Made by a program: the position numbers and the translations under genes. A stretch of DNA of 64,000 nt from Acheta domesticus. Lineage: Eukaryota; Arthropoda; Insecta; Orthoptera; Gryllidae. Position 1 is the first letter of the stretch. Each line of letters opens with the position of its first letter. The notes beneath the pieces were generated by a model. That model saw only the letters and a list, made by a program, of their open reading frames with translations. It was not told the origin of the DNA and made no database searches. The stretch spans positions 8,419,074-8,483,073 of the forward strand of contig JAHLJT010009355.1 of the NCBI GenBank assembly GCA_031308135.1, given 5' to 3'. Shown here in pieces: positions 32,905-44,789 of this stretch.

Positions 32905-33290
32905 GAGGAGGTGGGCGTGGCGTCATTAGAAGGTTCGGGCAATGCGTGAGGTGACAGAATGGAATGAGAGGGGGCGTGGTGGGAGGATGGAGCTGACGTG
33001 GGAGAGAGGGTGCTGGGGGCAGAGGCTTGGGGCCAAAGGGAGCAAAGAGAGTGAAGAAGGGTTGCACTGGGCAGTGCAGAGCGGAGCGAGGGTGGGCGTT
33101 GGTAAGAGAATTGGCAAAAGGGGGTGTGGCGGGGTGCCGCGGGGCAAAAGGGGGGAGTGTGGCGTGAGGGGAAGGTTGGGGCAATGCGTGAGGAGAGAGG
33201 CTGAAATGAGGCAGTCTGGACGAGAGGTGGTGGGATGGCGCGGGGAGAGAGGGGGCGTGGAGGGCCGTGCGTATCGGCGGCGGAGCTTGT
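32890..33290. repeat. G-rich degenerate repeat
   Basis: GAAGGTT(C/G)GGGCAATGCGTGAGG occurs at about 32930 and 33172, with GGGGGCGTG-type words between. The 209-codon minus ORF here is a proline and serine-rich by-product. Similar in kind to 10970-12085. Confidence 0.7.
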
Positions 33291-34260
33291 TCGCGCGTCG
33301 TATGCGTGTCGCCTGTTATGGAAATCCCAAGTGGGCACACGCGTGCACGCCCGCACGCCCGTGTGGCTGCCATCGAACCTTCCTACGCAATCCATGGGCC
33401 TCGCATGAAGCACTGTGTTGACACAATGAAGACGTTTTTTGAACTTAATTTCCGGTACCTAGATTACAACAAAAATAGTCGTCATTGTCCTCAACATATA
33501 CGATGCGCCATTGAAAATAGGAACATAAAAAATCTAAAACTTATTGTCTGTGGTTTGGCACTAGATTTATGTTATTCAGAGATGCTTTTCTTTTTCACAT
33601 TTTAATTCAAATCATCCTAATAAATTCATTACAATTACTTGGATTATGAGAAAATAGGAAGCCAAACAATCAATTTGCAAATGGAAAAACAAAAAGCTAT
33701 ATTCACTGTAAAGGTCGATACTCTTATTACAGGATACATATTTTACTAGTTTAAATGCCTAGGGAGATTGTATGAGAATTCACTATAAATTCACCGGCTC
33801 ATGTTCGCTAGTGTTCAGAATTGCTGAAGGATATGGGCCGAGGACTCAAATCCCCTAGGGCACATAGTACATTTGTGGGCATGGAAATATTTGCCTGGAG
33901 TAGATTTATTAAAATATATCTTGCATACCTTCCATTTTTACATCTAATCCCACTCAATTCGTTTCACAATTCTCCTTCACACACCATTTTTCTTCACCCA
34001 TTCACTCTTTCCAACCTACTCTCTAGCATCCTTCTCTTTCCCTGGTGTCCCTGTTTCCTGCAGTGCAGTGAAGTGTAGTGAACGTGATAAATGCCTTTTT
34101 TCAATCTATTTTAGCCAATATCTATGTGGTTCATACTGATTTTTATTATCACTAACATATAATTGTTGTATATCATAGCAGAGTTGAAATAATTGTCATA
34201 ACACTTAATATTAACGATAGTATGAGTACTGCATCGTATTCTATTGTATCGTTTTGTATT
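33291..34260. other. No supported feature
   Basis: Short GC-rich edge (33291-33400) then AT-rich DNA. Nothing recognised. Confidence 0.4.
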
Positions 34261-34261
34261 G

Positions 34262-34362
34262 TACTTTTCTTATTATCTTATTATTATTATTATTATTATT
34301 ATAGTAATTATTGTTAATCAACTGCCACCGGGTCATACCCAATTGCAGTTCAAATAAATGTA
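34262..34362 (+). mobile_element. ATT microsatellite and retrotransposon 3'-end-like segment
   Basis: About nine ATT triplets (34272-34304) followed by CAACTGCCACCGGGTCATAC and CAATTGCAGTTCAAATAAAT. The latter part also occurs, inverted, at 2956-3012. Together they suggest a non-LTR element 3' end. Confidence 0.45.
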
Positions 34363-34379
34363 TGTAAGTGCAAGTGATG

Positions 34380-34700
34380 AGAAGATACTCGTCTCCCCTC
34401 CCCTGTCGTGCGTTATCTGCTCCGTCGCCAAGCGAGCCGGCGGACGCCTCCGCTGCCTATTTTTAGGTTCCTCCGCAATGAACCATTTTTTTATTACGCA
34501 GTCGCAGGTTATCGAGTGGCAGACAGCTATTTATTAAACTGTAGCGTGTCTGCACCTGCGGCTATTTCTGTAGCCCTCGCCCGCCCGCCCGCGCGTGGCG
34601 CCCGAGCTGCAGCAGCGCCCGAGCTGCGTGGCGGTCAGGGCCGGAGGCAGCAGGGGGAGGGGGGGTGGGAGGGAAGGACGGTGGGAGGGAGGGAGAGGGC
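34380..34700. promoter_or_regulatory. CpG-rich island
   Basis: GC-rich with an AT-rich middle; contains GTTATCGAGTGG, CTATTTATTAAACTG and CACCTGCGGCTATTT words. Overlapping ORFs on both strands. Candidate regulatory island. Confidence 0.25.
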
Positions 34701-35810
34701 GATGTAGTGTTGCTGGGCGTGTCAACTACTTTGCACGTTAGTCACTTGAGTTTAACCTGGAGGGGATGGTGTTCCTCTTCCACGGAACATGAGATTCGTC
34801 GCCAACATATACGTCCCTTGCACACTCATATACGCCAACATATACGTCTTATATACGTAGGCTTGCAGTGTTTCCCCCTCGAGGTGTCTCCCACAGTGGC
34901 GAACCGCCCAAGTCAGGGAAAGCTCCAAGTCGTCGGTTTCCCATGATTGGTGGTAGTGTAGGGGCGGATCCAGCCGATCATTTTGGGGAGGGCCATCATA
35001 GATTTTTGTTCAATAATAAACTTTTATTTTATTATATATGATTTTCGTAGTGTATATACGATAATATACATTATTATTATTTAAATAATTACATATTTTT
35101 ATATAATTGAATACTTAAATCCATTGTGCCATATGAAGGAAAGTAACAAACGAAATTCTAGGCCTTTTTTGGGAGGAAGGTGGATGGCCCTTATGGCCTC
35201 TCCCTGGATCCACCACTGGTTTAAGGGCGGGGCAGGATGGATGGGAGGGAATATGTAGTGTCCCTGTGTCCGTCATATTGTCTTCAGTCCCTTGGGTTTA
35301 ATGCATCGTGTAACGGGAGGTGGCAGAATTACTTCCCGTTGATCAGAGATTCGCCGCAGACATTCATGTCCGCTTGCAGGAGTTCCCCTTCTACGTGTCT
35401 CCTCCAGTGTAGTATCACCCAAGCTAGGGAAAGCTCGAATTCGTCGGTCTCCCAACATACGTGGTAGTGTGAGGGTATGGCAGTGTGGTGCGGGGGGGGA
35501 GAAAGGGAGTATGTAGTGTTTTGGGCACGTCAACTTCAGTCATTAGTGCGTTGAGTTTATAACATCTTGTAAACGGGAATGTGGTGGTGTTACTCTACAT
35601 TCAAGAGATCCGGCGCCGACATAAACGTCTGATTGTTGGGTTTCCCTCTCTACGTATTTCCCCCGGTGAAACATCACCAAAGACGGGGAAAGTTCGAACT
35701 TTTTGGTCTCCGACGTGTACGGGTGTAGTGTATGTAAGTATGGGTGTGTGGGTGTGTGTGGGGGGGAGAGGAGAGGGGAGAGGAGGGAACAAGGAGAGGA
35801 GGAGCGAGTG
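34700..35810 (-). repeat. Three-unit array derived from the SINE1 3' half, split by a MITE
   Basis: ATGTAGTGT starts units at 34702, 35253 and 35511. Each then shows an AC(G/A)-rich phrase, a GATCAGAGATTCG or GATCCGGCGCCGAC phrase, a TTTCCC(C/T)CT..ACGTGTCTCC phrase and GGGAAAG(C/T)TC..GTCGGT(T/C)TCCC. The phrases correspond to the SINE1 3' half as seen in copy E (GATCCGGCGCCGACCTAC at 19160). Units 2 and 3 are 258 bp apart. Units 1 and 2 are separated by the 260-bp MITE at 34959-35218. Unit 3 continues into the SINE-like purine segment to about 35810. Confidence 0.7.
34959..35218 (-). mobile_element. GGATCC-terminal hAT-like MITE, about 260 bp
   Basis: Left end TAGGGGCGGATCCAG; right end the complement of CAGTGGTGGATCCAG. 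CAGTGGCGGATCCAG-like ends are typical of a widespread group of hAT MITEs. Interior AT-rich; homologous to 32054-32268 in the other orientation. I see no convincing 8-bp target duplication. Confidence 0.7.
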
Positions 35811-35869
35811 ACTGCAGAGGTGGCGCATATCATGGGTTTGAATCCATCCCTAGATCCAAACAGCGAAAT

Positions 35870-36645
35870 GATGGCGGAAATCGGCGACGAAAGCGAGTTT
35901 AAGGTAGAAAGGAGAGTGAGGTAAGAGCGAGATTGAAGTTTTGAAGAGTTAGAAAAGGGACGACGAGATAGACTAAAATATTTTTTTTAAAGCGACGGGG
36001 ATGTGACCGATGTAGAGGATTAGTGGGAGCTGAACCATTGCAGAAGAGAGTGATTCCTGTAAGGCATATGACACGGAACGATTCTGGGTTTGTGGGGAGT
36101 AGAAACGAGATAGGAAGTAACCACGAAAAGGCAAAAGGATGAGGAAATCGGAGAGGGACAGAGAGGAAGGATGAGACGATGACAACGGGGAAAACAGGTT
36201 GGGGACAAGGAAGGAGCGGGAAGTGGAATTGGACCACTTGAAACAAGCTAGAGGGTGGGAAAGGTTGGGACGGTGCGGCAACGAGGGGAGTAGAGGATTG
36301 AAGCGGGATAGGAAAAGGAGGGGATAAAAGTTTCGAAACGAGGTGTGACAGCGCATTGACGGCATAGAGATGTGGTGAGGCATGGTTGTGACGGTGAAAT
36401 GGTGTTGGGGACGAATAGGAGAAGAGGAGTGAGAATGGGTTGAAATCGAGATGAGGACTGGTTGTGAGAAATGGGGCAGGACAGGGGGATAACTATTTGC
36501 TGGGAGTTGAGGTTGAAGTGAGTAAAGGGTTAAAAAGGATACAGGGCGGAATGATATAGAAAGGAGCACGAGGTGAAGAAAGAGTGCGTGCGGATGCTTG
36601 GTTTTCGATTTGGGCCTGTTGGAAATCGTGATCCCTACGAACCAT
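35870..36645. repeat. Purine-rich tract
   Basis: About 770 bp dominated by G and A on the plus strand, interrupted by a run of T at 35982. The 226-codon minus ORF (36653-35973) is serine, proline and leucine-rich, as the composition predicts. No repeat unit can be defined by eye. Confidence 0.5.
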
Positions 36646-38985
36646 GAAGACATAAATTATATCCTTGAAGGCAAGGAGGTTGCTGGCTTGTCACGCGGAG
36701 TTGAATGCTTTCGTTCTTCATAGCTTTTGTTACATGTGGAACGGAGACCTCAAGCGAAGGAGAAAGATTTATGACTAATCATAAAATATTCTGTGCAAAT
36801 TCACGGATAGAATTGTATTATAGGTAGGCAATGAAGTGGATAAAACGTGAAATATGGATTTTCCTTTGCGCAGTCAGACCTTGTGTAACATGATTTAGCT
36901 TGTTTTCAAAATGAATCCATTTGTTTCTTTCTTTTTGCAGTTTAGGGAATGCACTCACCAATCTATTTATTATTGGTGGCGCATATTTGGTACTTTTCAA
37001 TTCATTGAAATTTTGTTTTACTCCTTCATTTGCTTTTATTCATGTTTTTGTTGTTTTTTACATGAATATGCAATTCAGATAAAATTTATTCTATTCAGAA
37101 TATAAGGAATTTGTAAATAAATTTTGTATTTAATAGTTATTTATGCACCGAGGTCGTTGTTAGAACCAGTTACCCGTGGCCAGTAACCAGTGGCCCCATG
37201 GATCGTACAATATTTTATTTTTTACTTAATTTTAATGATTCACATTTTCTTATTTACTAATTAAATATGTGAACTTGACTCGGTTTGTGTTTTCATATTT
37301 CCCTTCCATAATTCCCTACACAAGAGAACATGTAGCATCATTCAACTGTTTTCATATTTCCCTGGTTACCACGATCCTCTCGATGCAGGTACGTTATGCA
37401 GTGTATATTGAGCTTCGTATCGAAGGCAACAACAAGCAATAATGCAGCAGTAAAAAATAACATTTTAAATCATGTTGTGTATCTGCGTGTTAACTTACAT
37501 TCCAATAGCTTGACGGCGTCTGTCAACATCCATTCTCGCTTATACACATCACTGAATGAAAACACAATATCGCGTATACAAAATAACAAAGATGCTAAAC
37601 ACACAAATGAAATATTTTCAGGGACTATCTACACAAAACAGAACTATGCTGCTGTGATTAGTTTATTTGAACAGGGATACAGGGGCAGTACGTGCATGCA
37701 ACATATTAAAGTTCGTAATTTTACTTATAAGGTACACAAAACAATAAAATAAACTACTTGCATATTTTAGGTTTCAAGAACCAAAAATTTTCCGTGCGTT
37801 TTCTTCAATAGTTTTCGCAGGTAATACTACAAAGAACTTTAACATTTTTTCTCATTGTTAAAAACAATGCCGTCGTCATTCCATGTCAAATGTCAGGTTT
37901 AGACTTATGACAGCAAAAATACTGATGGACTGAAAATACTAAACCGTTGCAATAAAAACTGTTCGAAATATTGTATTCACATTGCGAAGATTGAAAACCA
38001 GAGTCAGAGTGTAATATACTTCACAATCATCCTTCAATAAGATGAACACTGGATTGTGTGTGTGTGTGTATTTGTACAGTGACTCACTTCAATAGAAAAA
38101 GTAGACATAGTCTCTTCCTCAACTGAACGAATGCTTCTGACGACATTTTACTAAGAAACACATCATTCCTGTACAGCAGTTTCTTGCCCATTTCTCTATC
38201 CTTATGCCGCCCAGAAGGTTCTGGTTATAGCGAGTTGATGCTCTTTCGATATTTCTAAGTACTGGCCGACGAAAAATCTAGATTTCGGATACAAAACGTA
38301 GAAGGCAAAGTATATTTGTGAATTGTCGAAATTGGGTGGCAATATTGCAAGCCCAGAATTTTAGGCTGTCGGAACATGAGTCTGCTAGCCGGATGTCACA
38401 ATTACATTGTACTCGCTGTTCATAAATGACACCAATGACTCCTTGGGCCTTATAACAGAGCTTCAAATTTTGGACTCGTGAATAATTTGTGGTGATGAAG
38501 AGGCTGCGAGCAAATCCAAAAATTACAACAAAAATAATATTTCGAGAGGAATGGGTGTTTCTGAGGCCAAAACAATGAAAAGAATTATTTATTTGTTATA
38601 TTATGAGGAAGACGGTGATGTATTTTTAGTCGTGAAATGTGTGTATACTATTCCTTCTTATATTATTCTGTATATTAATTTAGTTAGGATTAAGTAATTT
38701 ATATACTAATGAATCTTTATTCACGCACCTATTTCTGTGGTCACGGGGTAAAAGGTCTCAAGTCAATTTTTGGACAAATTGGGTTAAGAACTGAAACTAT
38801 AGGTATCTATATGTTTGTTTAGTAAAACGACCAAATTCAAATGTTGCCTCCTTAACCAGAAAAATGGGTTGGGAAACAGCGTGGAGCATACGAAAAACCG
38901 TTGGCTCAATAATCTCGCCCTTGTTTTCTCCAAACTACAATTTTTGACTTAAGAACTTTTACACCATGACTACAAATTTATGTAC
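36646..38985. other. AT-rich stretch, no supported feature
   Basis: The 118-codon plus ORF at 37396-37752 is not low complexity but matches no family I know and lacks partner exons. A short GT run lies at 38058-38071. Nothing else. Confidence 0.45.
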
Positions 38986-39029
38986 ACATCTATGTATGTA
39001 TATTTGTACTATGTCCACATGTATATTCC

Positions 39030-39170
39030 TTGAAAAGTTTGTGTTCGCGTGGTTGTGTTTCCGCGGCCGTAGCAGGAAGGATGGTCGGCGTCGGCGCGGC
39101 TCCTGACAAACGAGCGACGCCTGGCGCCCGCCGCCGCATTGACACCGGGAAAAATCCCGATACCTGCGCG
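39030..39170. other. GC-rich left flank of the 63-bp array
   Basis: CpG-rich unique DNA (CCGCGGCCG, GTCGGCGTCGGCGCGGC) leading without break into the array. The right flank (40620-40680) is likewise CpG-rich and shares CGCCAACGCCG with the unit start. Confidence 0.5.
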
Positions 39171-40619
39171 CGCCAACAGCGCCATCCGTCTCGGCGCCGG
39201 AGCGCGATAGAGCGCGCCAGGGTGTCCAAAGCGCGCCAACAGCGCCATCCGTCTCGGCGCCGGAGCGCGATAGAGCGCGCCAGGGTGTCCAAAGCGCGCC
39301 AACAGCGCCATCCGTCTCGGCGCCGGAGCGCCATAGAGCGCGCCAGGGTGTCCAAAGCGCGCCAACAGCGCCATCCGTCTCGGCGCCGGAGCGCGATAGA
39401 GCGCGCCAGGGTGTCCAAAGCGCGCCAACAGCGCCATCCGTCTCGGCGCCGGAGCGCGATAGAGCGCGTCAGGGTGTCCAAAGCGCGCCAACAGCGCCAT
39501 CCGTCTCGGCGCCGGAGCGCGATAGAGCGCGCCAGGGTGTCCAAAGCGCGCCAACAGCGCCATCCGTCTCGGCGCCGGAGCGCCATAGAGCGCGCCAGGG
39601 TGTCCAAAGCGCGCCAACAGCGCCATCCGTCTCGGCGCCGGAGCGCGATAGAGCGCGCCAGGGTGTCCAAAGCGCGCCAACAGCGCCATCCGTCTCGGCG
39701 CCGGAGCGCGATAGAGCGCGCCAGGGTGTCCAAAGCGCGCCAACAGCGCCATCCGTCTCGGCGCCGGAGCGCGATAGAGCGCGCCAGGGTGTCCAAAGCG
39801 CGCCAACAGCGCCATCCGTCTCGGCGCCGGAGCGCCATAGAGCGCGCCAGGGTGTCCAAAGCGCGCCAACAGCGCCATCCGTCTCGGCGCCGGAGCGCGA
39901 TAGAGCGCGCCAGGGTGTCCAAAGCGCGCCAACAGCGCCATCCGTCTCGGCGCCGGAGCGCGATAGAGCGCGCCAGGGTGTCCAAAGCGCGCCAACAGCG
40001 CCATCCGTCTCGGCGCCGGAGCGCCATAGAGCGCGCCAGGGTGTCCAAAGCGCGCCAACAGCGCCATCCGTCTCGGCGCCGGAGCGCGATAGAGCGCGCC
40101 AGGGTGTCCAAAGCGCGCCAACAGCGCCATCCGTCTCGGCGCCGGAGCGCCATAGAGCGCGCCAGGGTGTCCAAAGCGCGCCAACAGCGCCATCCGTCTC
40201 GGCGCCGGAGCGCGATAGAGCGCGCCAGGGTGTCCAAAGCGCGCCAACAGCGCCATCCGTCTCGGCGCCGGAGCGCGATAGAGCGCGCCAGGGTGTCCAA
40301 AGCGCGCCAACAGCGCCATCCGTCTCGGCGCCGGAGCGCGATAGAGCGCGCCAGGGTGTCCAAAGCGCGCCAACAGCGCCATCCGTCTCGGCGCCGGAGC
40401 GCCATAGAGCGCGCCAGGGTGTCCAAAGCGCGCCAACAGCGCCATCCGTCTCGGCGCCGGAGCGCGATAGAGCGCGCCAGGGTGTCCAAAGCGCGCCAAC
40501 AGCGCCATCCGTCTCGGCGCCGGAGCGCGATAGAGCGCGCCAGGGTGTCCAAAGCGCGCCAACAGCGCCATCCGTCTCGGCGCCGGAGCGCCATAGAGCG
40601 CGCCAGGGTGTCCAAAGCG
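39171..40619. repeat. 63-bp x 23 tandem array, almost invariant
   Basis: Units start CGCCAACAGCGCCATCC at 39171 and every 63 bp to 40557; 40620 minus 39171 is exactly 23 x 63, so there is no indel. By eye only two positions vary. Position 36 is C instead of G in units 3, 7, 11, 14, 16, 20 and 23; position 47 is T instead of C in unit 5. Each unit has 11 CpGs. Because 63 is divisible by three and lacks stops, ORFs of 585 (plus) and 566, 538 and 402 (minus) codons run through it in four frames. No frame has signs of selection; I do not call a protein. Confidence 0.97.
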
Positions 40620-40734
40620 CGCCAACGCCGCTCCGCGCTCGCTCCGGGTTGCTTCGGGCGCACCACGCTCGCCACACAGAACTGCAACAAAAAGAGAGAA
40701 AAGACGCCGCAGAAATTTGGAAAATTGAGTAGGT

Positions 40735-40868
40735 GGGTCGAATTCAGTTACTGTTTGGAGGAGAATTCTTGCGGCCGACTGTTATAATCCATAGTTTCCA
40801 CAGAAAACTGCCGATCAATACCAGGCGAATGCCGGAGCAGTGCACTAACAAATTGGCCCCTGACAATG
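40735..40868 (+). mobile_element. SINE1 copy F, 5' body only
   Basis: GAATTCAGTTACTGTTTGGAG, then a diverged CGATCAATACCAGGCGAATG and CCGGAGCAGTGCACTAAC. Ends at the pyrimidine region, where a long CTT repeat takes over. Confidence 0.85.
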
Positions 40869-40875
40869 CGGAATA

Positions 40876-41178
40876 AGTTCTTTCTTTCTTTCTTCTTCTT
40901 CTTCTTCTTCTTCTCTCTTTCTTTTTTTCCTTTTCTTCTTCTTCATTTTCTTCTTCTTTCTTTTCTTATTCTTTTGTTTCTTTTTTCTCTTCTTTCTTCC
41001 TCTTTTTCTTTTATCCTTCTTTTTCTTCTTCTTGTCCTTCTTTGTCTTCTTTATCTTCTTCTTTTTCTTCTAATTTTCTTCTTCTGTTTCTTCTTCTTTT
41101 TCTTTTTTCCTTCCTTTTCTACTTTCTCTTATTTTTCTTTTGTTTCTTCTCCTTTTTCTTCTTCTTCTATTTCTTCTT
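40876..41178. repeat. CTT/TTC polypyrimidine tract, about 300 bp
   Basis: Nearly pure pyrimidine on the plus strand, mostly TTC triplets with TTTT and CCTT interruptions. It occupies the place of the SINE1 pyrimidine segment, so it probably grew from it. ORFs here are runs of F, S and L. Confidence 0.92.
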
Positions 41179-41189
41179 AACCACGCTAG

Positions 41190-43130
41190 CCGACGTGCAG
41201 GTCATCGCCAATTCTCACTTTCATACTTTGTAACAATAAAATTGAAATATGTGTGAATTTGGATATATTGTATTTAACTTTCTGACAGCTTTAAAATATC
41301 TAAATATGAATCATGCTGAAAAATACTGTGACGTATTCCTGGACGTATGATACCATCGATATATGAATATATGATTTTGATTGCGTCTGTTTGGCAACAG
41401 CTTTGGGCTGTTGAGATCTTTAAAGTGCATATAAGGATGTTTGAATGGAAATGACAAGGGAAAACAAAAGTAGAAGGGGATTGTAATGAAGGAAATTAAG
41501 TGGAAAGAGTAAACAATTTCGATGAAGCCATTTACATATATTTTCCAAATGCTTGTATATATTCATTTTTCATTTATCTCCGAATGTTTATTTTTGCAGT
41601 CGACACTATTTACTGAAATTGAAACCAAGAGGTCTTTGTTGTCTTCCACCCACAAAGAAAGAATTAAATTATTTATAACGGTAGTAACATTACGTTGTCT
41701 CTATAAATAGCTCCGTGAGGTTATTACATCGAAGAATGGAGTATTCAAGTAGTGCGAGGGTCAATTGCAATGATTACCATATAAATTTGTCTCCTTTATT
41801 GACATTGATGACTCGGACTCAATCCATCGTGTATCTTAATACAGCATAGTGGGCGGTGAACCACATGACATAAAATATGTCAGTGACAAGTGCCTTAAAG
41901 CTGATGTGACATTCAGAAGTAACCTTTAGTGATGTGGGAGCAAACGATTTAAAATGTAATGTTCTATATGACAGTCAAAAACAAGAATCAACTCGAATGA
42001 AAGAAGTTATTAGCAAATCTTCTTTTGAAGGGCATCAAAATTATTTGGAAAGTAAATCTAATTTCGCTCGTTTTTGAAGTTTGAATTTCGATTTTTTAAT
42101 TTAAAAAAGTGATAGTGAAAAGGATTTCAGATAATACACTCTATTATTCATAAATCTTATTTTGATCAAGGTGAGAACACAGCGAATCGACCGGACCAGC
42201 ATCACATTTTCAATTTGTTTCCCTATTGATTATTTATCACGGGTTTTACAAAAGAATCCTAATAGAATTTGGAATTGCCCTTGTAATAATTATTGTGCAG
42301 AGGGATAGTATATTTGGATAAGTCAAACTTTCAGTGATTCAATCAGGACTTACTGGCGTGTTACAGAGAAAAAGTCCGTGCGGTTTCAGAATCTAAAGAA
42401 ACATAATGCTATTCAATGCCAATATACTAGCAAATACAGGTTTGGAGAGAGCAAAATAAACTATTTAGAGAGAACAGCTGTGTATTCATAGAGGAAGGAA
42501 CAACAATGACTGCGAGAATTAAATGAGGATTGTTAGTGACACATTTTCAAAAATGACATGAGACACACACAGGTGACATCTTGTGCCAAACGATTTTACA
42601 TATTTGTTAATTATTGTTTATAGCGCTGTTAATAATTACTAGACAACGTACCGTTACTATTAAACATCGTACCGGAATTCTCTGAACACATTATATTTTG
42701 CTGCACAAGACCTTGATTCCAACATTGAAACAGAACGTGGACCACAAACATTTATAAGAGCATTGAAATTCGCTAATACCGATTTTCCTCATAACGTCGG
42801 AGTGCGTATTACGAAGAAAATCTAAAGCCTTTCTTTGAAGTGAATATTTCTGACATGTATTACCTCTTTTATAACAGTATATTTGCTCGTTTCCTACCAT
42901 GAGTCGAGAGAAACAGATATAAGAGTGAACACAATTCTCAGGAAAGCAATAGAAGTGAAACAAAAATTATAGACCGTTGGGAAAGAATCATATTACGCCG
43001 CAGAAAAGGTTTTTGTTCAATGCTGTCCCCTCACCTCCAGTGGCAGAAAACGGTTGTTCATAGTCTGATGACCACCTTGTTGCTTATCAAACCGTTATAT
43101 ATACCAAACTAGGAATATCCGGCAGACGTT
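41190..43130. other. AT-rich stretch, no feature seen
   Basis: Unrecognised short ORFs (41522-41710, 42963-42691). No repeats or element ends identified. Confidence 0.5.
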
Positions 43131-43137
43131 CTGTCCT

Positions 43138-43240
43138 TCATCTCACTCTTTTCCCTCCCATCATCCTCTCACTGTCTCTCCCTCGCTCCCTCCCTCCCTC
43201 ATCCTGTCCCTGTCTGTCTTTCTGTTGCTCTCTATCCTGC
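43138..43240. repeat. Pyrimidine-rich low-complexity DNA
   Basis: CTCTCCCTCGCTCCCTCCC-type DNA. A similar CT-rich stretch lies at 44526-44665. Confidence 0.7.
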
Positions 43241-44780
43241 TCATTCACATTTAATTGCAGGTTCTGCACATCTCTGAGCAGGTGAGGTAATATCGGGAAG
43301 CTCTAGACCAGCAAAAATAGAATAAGAATAGTAATAGAATGTTCAAGAGCTCATCCTGTAGATTACGGCGTGAGAAACGTTTCTTTGAGGCCATCGGCCT
43401 CAAAATTTTAGTTTTTAAGACCATAGAACGCATCGTTTAGGAGTTATTTAACGATATAGATTCAAAATTCTGCCACATGTGTTGTGTGTTGCATTTGACG
43501 TAAATATTTAGTATTGTTCTACAGCGCCATGTAGTGGACTTACAACAGATTTAAGTACGATAATAAAATTAATAAAATAAGACATTAAAATTTCTAATCA
43601 CAATAAATCTCCATTGACCAGGAGTTAAATCAATCTAAAAATTCTAAAACTCTGATGGGTTACAACGTATTTTCTTGTAAGGTACAACCGAATGATGGGT
43701 TCTAGACCACTTAAGACCTTCCTTTGTGGGCAGCAGGTCATTAACACGAACCCACATGGCGCTTGAAGACTTATAGCTGTGTATACACCTCCGGACTCAT
43801 GACCGCTCACAGCACATCGCGAATCGTTGGGGTCCATTAGTCCTCGGGACCGTTAACGGGAGTTACCCGATCGCTCACGCAAGGAGTGAAATCTCTTCTG
43901 CTGCATCATGAATTTTGTAGTGCCACCCGTCACTATTTTCACCGTCCTCTCTAACAGATAAATATCTTCCGGCATATAAGTCGGCAGGTACAAAATATTT
44001 GCATTCTATTTTTAGATTCTTTTGAAATTAGAAAATAATTTTTATTTTTATTTTTGGATATTTATTCTGGGAATTTATAATTCTTTGTAAATCCACATTG
44101 TAATTGTTTTTATTATGTAATGTTATTCGTTCTTATGAAAAACGATTCAACTGGGAGAAGGACATTATATGAATATTTTGGTTTTAGCGTGGTTCTCACC
44201 TTTTTCAAACGCAAACAGGTGAAACAAATAAGAATAAATAAATAAGTGATATATTTTACAGTTGAAATTGTTAATTTGTTTTGTCAAAATATTATTATAC
44301 AAGAGTTTCTTTAACAATATGAGTAAATTCCAAGAACCGTTTTGATGTATTGATGAAAATGATGTTGTGTGAATATTTTATAAACGTATATCGGAATTTT
44401 TCTAACCATTGTGATTTAAACTACATCATATCTTTATAATTTTTCTCTAATTTGTTTCACGATAAGAAATTATCAATACAATAATAGACCCTACTTTTTG
44501 GTATTGAAGTTTATGACATAGCACCCCTTCTCTCTCTCTCTCCTTTTCACTTTCTCTCCATCCCTCTCCTTTCATACACTATTTCTTCCTCTCCTTCCTC
44601 CATCTCTCTTCCTCTTCCTTATTGTATCACCTCCTTTTCGTGACTGACTCTCCCTCTCTCTCGCTCAGGCCCTTGCACACCACTACCATAGAGTGAAGAT
44701 GTACATCCTTAGTTTAGACCAATACATTAATTTGAACAAAATATACACGATATTGATTGAATCAAAGTCGAAGCAATCCT
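43241..44780. other. No supported gene; second CT-rich tract at 44526-44665
   Basis: The segment 43640-43900 is less AT-rich, with a 70-codon minus ORF of ordinary composition that I do not recognise; it could be a transposon remnant. The rest is AT-rich. Confidence 0.4.
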
Positions 44781-44789
44781 TTACCTGCT

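Noticed and set aside
32784..33413. 209-codon minus ORF
   Set aside because: Lies opposite a retrotransposon fragment and a G-rich repeat; proline and serine bias comes from the repeat.
35973..36653. 226-codon minus ORF
   Set aside because: Purine-rich tract read on the other strand; no domain or homologue pattern.
37396..37752. 118-codon plus ORF of ordinary composition
   Set aside because: No family resemblance, no partner exons or promoter; such an ORF is expected by chance in 64 kb.
39171..40619. CRISPR-like array
   Set aside because: The repeats are directly adjacent with no unique spacers, in a eukaryotic genome.
38990..40690. 566-, 538- and 402-codon minus ORFs and the 585-codon plus ORF
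   Set aside because: All are readings of the 63-bp tandem array; no frame is favoured.
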